Source: Acidiferrobacterales bacterium (lineage in GTDB: Bacteria > Pseudomonadota > Gammaproteobacteria > Acidiferrobacterales > Sulfurifustaceae). From it: a stretch of DNA of 11,343 bases. The notes below the pieces were generated by a model. It did not search any database, was not told the DNA's origin, and saw nothing but the letters and a program-made list of their open reading frames with translations. The position numbers were made by a program, and so were the translations under genes. Where the stretch lies: the NCBI GenBank assembly GCA_919902095.1, contig CAKKQL010000077.1, forward strand, positions 1 to 11,343, given 5' to 3'. Positions 9,493-11,343 of the stretch are shown here, piece by piece. Within the stretch, counting starts at the first letter, position 1, and every line of letters starts with the position of its first letter.

Positions 9493-10593
9493 CTAAAGCC
9501 TCATTGGCATTATAACGTACAGGGGGGTCTTTACGTCTGGAGCAGTAATTGTGCAGCTACTATTGGCGTCGGTCAGACCGATAACGACCTTCTGGCTTTG
9601 AAGGGCGCCGATCGCCTCAATCATGTAACCGACGTTAAATCCGATCTCAAGCACATCGCCGTCGTAGTCGGCCGTAACTTCCTCCTGCGCTTCCTCCTGT
9701 TCGGGATTATGAGCGGAGATCTTAAGCCCATTTTTGATAAGCGTAAGCCGCACGCCGCGGTATTTCTCGTTTGAGAGGATGGCGGCGCGCCCCAAGGCCT
9801 CGCGCAGGGTGTCGCGGTTAATCTGTATGGCCTTGTTCTGTGTCGGGGGTACTACTCTGGCGTAGTCCGGATACTTTCCATCGATCAGTTTGGTAGTAAG
9901 CGTAAAATCACCGGTACGTGTACGCAGGTGGTTGTTGCTGACCAGAACCTCAACTTCCTCGTCCGATTCCTGCAGCAGGCGCGCGATCTCGTGTACGCCC
10001 TTGCGTGGGACGATAACCTGTTTAGTGGCCGCTTGCGTTTTTTCCAGGTTTGTCTCGCTTACTGCCATACGGTGGCCGTCAGTTGCAACTACTCGCAGTT
10101 TGTTCCCGTTCATCTCAAACAACAATCCGTTTAAAAAGTAGCGCACATCCTGCTGCGCCATACAAAACTGCGTTTGAAGTACCAGATTTTTAAGGATTTT
10201 TTGTGACAGCGCCAGAGTATGGTCCCACTGTGGCGCTTGCAGGTTCGGGAAGTCGGCCACAGGCAGACTTACCAAGGTAAAGCGGCTCTTACCTGATTTG
10301 ATAACCGCTTTATCGCCATCTTTACGGATATCGACTAGGGCGCCCTCAGGAAGGGCACGGCATATATCCAAGAGCTTCCGCGCGGGCAGCGTCAGCTCAC
10401 CGCTTTCGCTTCGTTCGGATTTTACTTTGGCAATGATCTCAACCTCGAGATCCGTCCCGGTCAAGGTGACCGTATCGCCTTCTTGACGCAGCAGAACAAA
10501 CGAAAGTATTGGCAATGTTTGGCGCTTCTCGACAACACCAGCGACATAGCTCAGGGGTTTGAGAATCGTTTCACGCTGGAGCGTAATTTGCAT
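9493..10593 (-). CDS. dnaN: DNA polymerase III sliding clamp, beta subunit
   Basis: Ring-shaped homodimeric clamp that tethers DNA polymerase III and other repair and replication proteins to DNA. The 366 residues equal the E. coli length and should hold the three repeated clamp domains (about 1-120, 129-245 and 247-366). Conserved sequence includes the N-terminal LPILSFVLL, GTDLEVEI, LPARKLLDICRALPEG, SRFTLVSLPVADFPNL, RYFLNGLLFE, VATDGHRMA, the linker KGVHEIARLL, DGKYPDY, LSNEKYRGVRL, and the C-terminal YVIMPMRL that forms part of the partner-binding pocket. The start ATG at 10593 gives the usual N-terminus; the bases before it hold no clear Shine-Dalgarno sequence. It lies downstream of dnaA, across a 223-base spacer with DnaA-box-like sites, and directly before gyrB. 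Its codons are visibly more AT-rich than those of the genes to the left. Confidence 0.98.
   Translation of the reverse strand: MQITLQRETILKPLSYVAGVVEKRQTLPILSFVLLRQEGDTVTLTGTDLEVEIIAKVKSERSESGELTLPARKLLDICRALPEGALVDIRKDGDKAVIKSGKSRFTLVSLPVADFPNLQAPQWDHTLALSQKILKNLVLQTQFCMAQQDVRYFLNGLLFEMNGNKLRVVATDGHRMAVSETNLEKTQAATKQVIVPRKGVHEIARLLQESDEEVEVLVSNNHLRTRTGDFTLTTKLIDGKYPDYARVVPPTQNKAIQINRDTLREALGRAAILSNEKYRGVRLTLIKNGLKISAHNPEQEEAQEEVTADYDGDVLEIGFNVGYMIEAIGALQSQKVVIGLTDANSSCTITAPDVKTPLYVIMPMRL
9509..9514 (-). promoter_or_regulatory. Possible gyrB promoter -10 in the 3' end of dnaN
   Basis: On the minus strand this reads TATAAT, a perfect -10 hexamer, within the last codons of dnaN. The region about 17 bases upstream (GACGTA) is a poor -35. 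A transcript from here would carry both parS palindromes in an approximately 90-base gyrB leader. dnaN codons also constrain these bases, so the call is tentative. Confidence 0.35.
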
Positions 10594-10643
10594 CGCAGTT
10601 TTATGTTCAGTGATAAATCAGTAGTTACTATGGCGCCAGTTAT

Positions 10644-10652
10644 TGTGAATAA
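10644..10652 (-). promoter_or_regulatory. DnaA box
   Basis: Minus strand TTATTCACA is an exact match to the relaxed DnaA box consensus TTATNCACA. It lies in the dnaA-dnaN spacer, 51 bases upstream of the dnaN ATG, beside a GCCGGC block. Confidence 0.6.
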
Positions 10653-10698
10653 GCCGGCTGTTTACCTTGATATGCCGGCCTTTGGTTGATTATCTGTT

Positions 10699-10707
10699 TG
10701 TTGATAA
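10699..10707 (-). promoter_or_regulatory. DnaA-box-like site
   Basis: Minus strand TTATCAACA differs from TTATCCACA at one position. It is supported mainly by the two other box-like sites within 60 bases. Confidence 0.4.
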
Positions 10708-10721
10708 TACACCGACCAGCC

Positions 10722-10730
10722 TGTGGATTA
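10722..10730 (-). promoter_or_regulatory. DnaA-box-like site
   Basis: Minus strand TAATCCACA differs from TTATCCACA at one position. Same orientation as the two neighbouring sites. Confidence 0.45.
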
Positions 10731-10816
10731 GTGGTGTTATGTTCGAAGCAGCAATGCTATCACTGTGTCGTAAAAACAGAATCAACACCCTCGCACTAAC
10801 TTGTATACAGCTACGT

Positions 10817-11343
10817 TCAGTTGGTTAAAAGCCGCATTAGATTGTCAAAATCTTCTCTCATTCGTGCATCTCTACCGGAGAGTTCTTTTACCTTCCGGCA
10901 GGCATGTATGACAGTTGTGTGGTCGCGACCACCGAAGGCCTCTCCGATTTCCGGCAGACTGTGGTCAGTCAACTCCTTGGCCAAAGCCATGGCTACCTGC
11001 CTCGGACGCGCAATCTGACGTACTCGGGTCTTCGAATGCAGGTCCGCCAAGCGGATCTTGTAGTACTCCGCAACGGTTTTCTGGATATTGTTGATGGTCA
11101 CCAACCGTTCTTGAAACAAAAGTAAATCTTTTAGACTATCATTAACAAGTGTTATATCTATTGGTCTGCTAGTAAAGTAAGCGCTTGCTAATACTCTTCG
11201 TAATGCTCCCTCAAGCTCACGTACATTTGAACGGACCCGCTTGGCTATGAAAAAAGCCACATCCTCTGCTAGTTCTATGCCCTCAAGCTTTGCTTTTTTA
11301 ATAAGGATAGCGACCCGGGTCTCCAATTCCGGAGGGTCGATTG
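10817..11343 (-). CDS. dnaA: Chromosomal replication initiator protein DnaA, C-terminal part
   Basis: AAA+ initiator that binds DnaA boxes and opens oriC. The gene enters from the right window edge; about 174 C-terminal residues are visible (first full codon Ile at 11341) out of roughly 450. The fragment begins with [13 protein letters not shown], includes the lid of the AAA+ domain and the sensor-2 region [15 protein letters not shown], then the linker helix and domain IV with [48 protein letters not shown] (DNA-binding helix-turn-helix, near 10900-10960) and a final [10 protein letters not shown]. It closely resembles E. coli DnaA over its visible length. The intact signature implies a working DNA-binding domain, consistent with the DnaA-box-like sites just downstream. 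The start, promoter and any upstream origin lie outside the window. Confidence 0.97.
   Translation of the reverse strand, partial: IDPPELETRVAILIKKAKLEGIELAEDVAFFIAKRVRSNVRELEGALRRVLASAYFTSRPIDITLVNDSLKDLLLFQERLVTINNIQKTVAEYYKIRLADLHSKTRVRQIARPRQVAMALAKELTDHSLPEIGEAFGGRDHTTVIHACRKVKELSGRDARMREDFDNLMRLLTN

Larger units (their letters stand above)
10594..10816 (-). other. dnaA-dnaN intergenic region with DnaA-box-like sites
   Basis: A 223-base gene-free spacer, lower in GC than the flanking left half. It contains three DnaA-box-like 9-mers (10644-10652, 10699-10707, 10722-10730) and two GCCGGC blocks (10653-10658 and 10674-10679) that can pair as an approximately 8-bp stem with a 15-base loop. 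Near dnaN, minus-strand order is box TTATTCACA, a GC-rich stretch, then an A/T-rich stretch. A dnaN promoter is expected here, but I find no hexamer pair that is convincing. It may serve autoregulation, coordinate dnaN expression with replication, or form part of the origin. Confidence 0.6.

Overview
The window comes from a GC-rich proteobacterial chromosome, next to the replication origin. The right half, read on the minus strand, is the origin-proximal cluster dnaA (3' part only) - dnaN - gyrB. The left half is a plus-strand block of housekeeping and accessory genes that converges on gyrB. DnaA, DnaN and GyrB are of the gammaproteobacterial/betaproteobacterial type. GyrB is about 805 residues, which fits the long Gram-negative form. 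No recF lies between dnaN and gyrB, as is usual in Betaproteobacteria and some deep-branching Gammaproteobacteria. A sulfur-oxidiser-like gammaproteobacterium (for example Acidiferrobacterales) would fit, but that placement is only a guess.

Layout, plus strand: ahcY (5' end cut off by the window edge), then an 84-base intergenic element made of twelve 7-base units with inverted symmetry, then metF. AhcY and MetF both feed homocysteine/methionine recycling. Next come a zinc metallo-beta-lactamase-fold lipoprotein and a proline iminopeptidase, 8 bases apart. These are followed by the tightly packed or overlapping set apaH, a DUF2784 membrane protein and apaG, and then a short stem-loop terminator. 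A separate ArsM-like methyltransferase gene with a cysteine-rich tail follows. A strong stem-loop between it and gyrB probably ends transcription from both sides.

Layout, minus strand (right to left): the DnaA C-terminal half, a 223-base lower-GC spacer with DnaA-box-like 9-mers, dnaN, a 79-base spacer holding two identical 14-base palindromes that match the core of the ParB-binding site parS, and gyrB. A perfect DnaA box also lies inside the 5' part of gyrB.

The most notable observations are the tandem parS sites in the gyrB leader, the heptad inverted repeat between ahcY and metF, the missing recF, the DnaA-box cluster in the dnaA-dnaN spacer, and the 20-base perfect palindrome inside the 3' end of the methyltransferase gene. 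I see no clearly new multi-gene system. No stretch over 300 bases lacks a gene.
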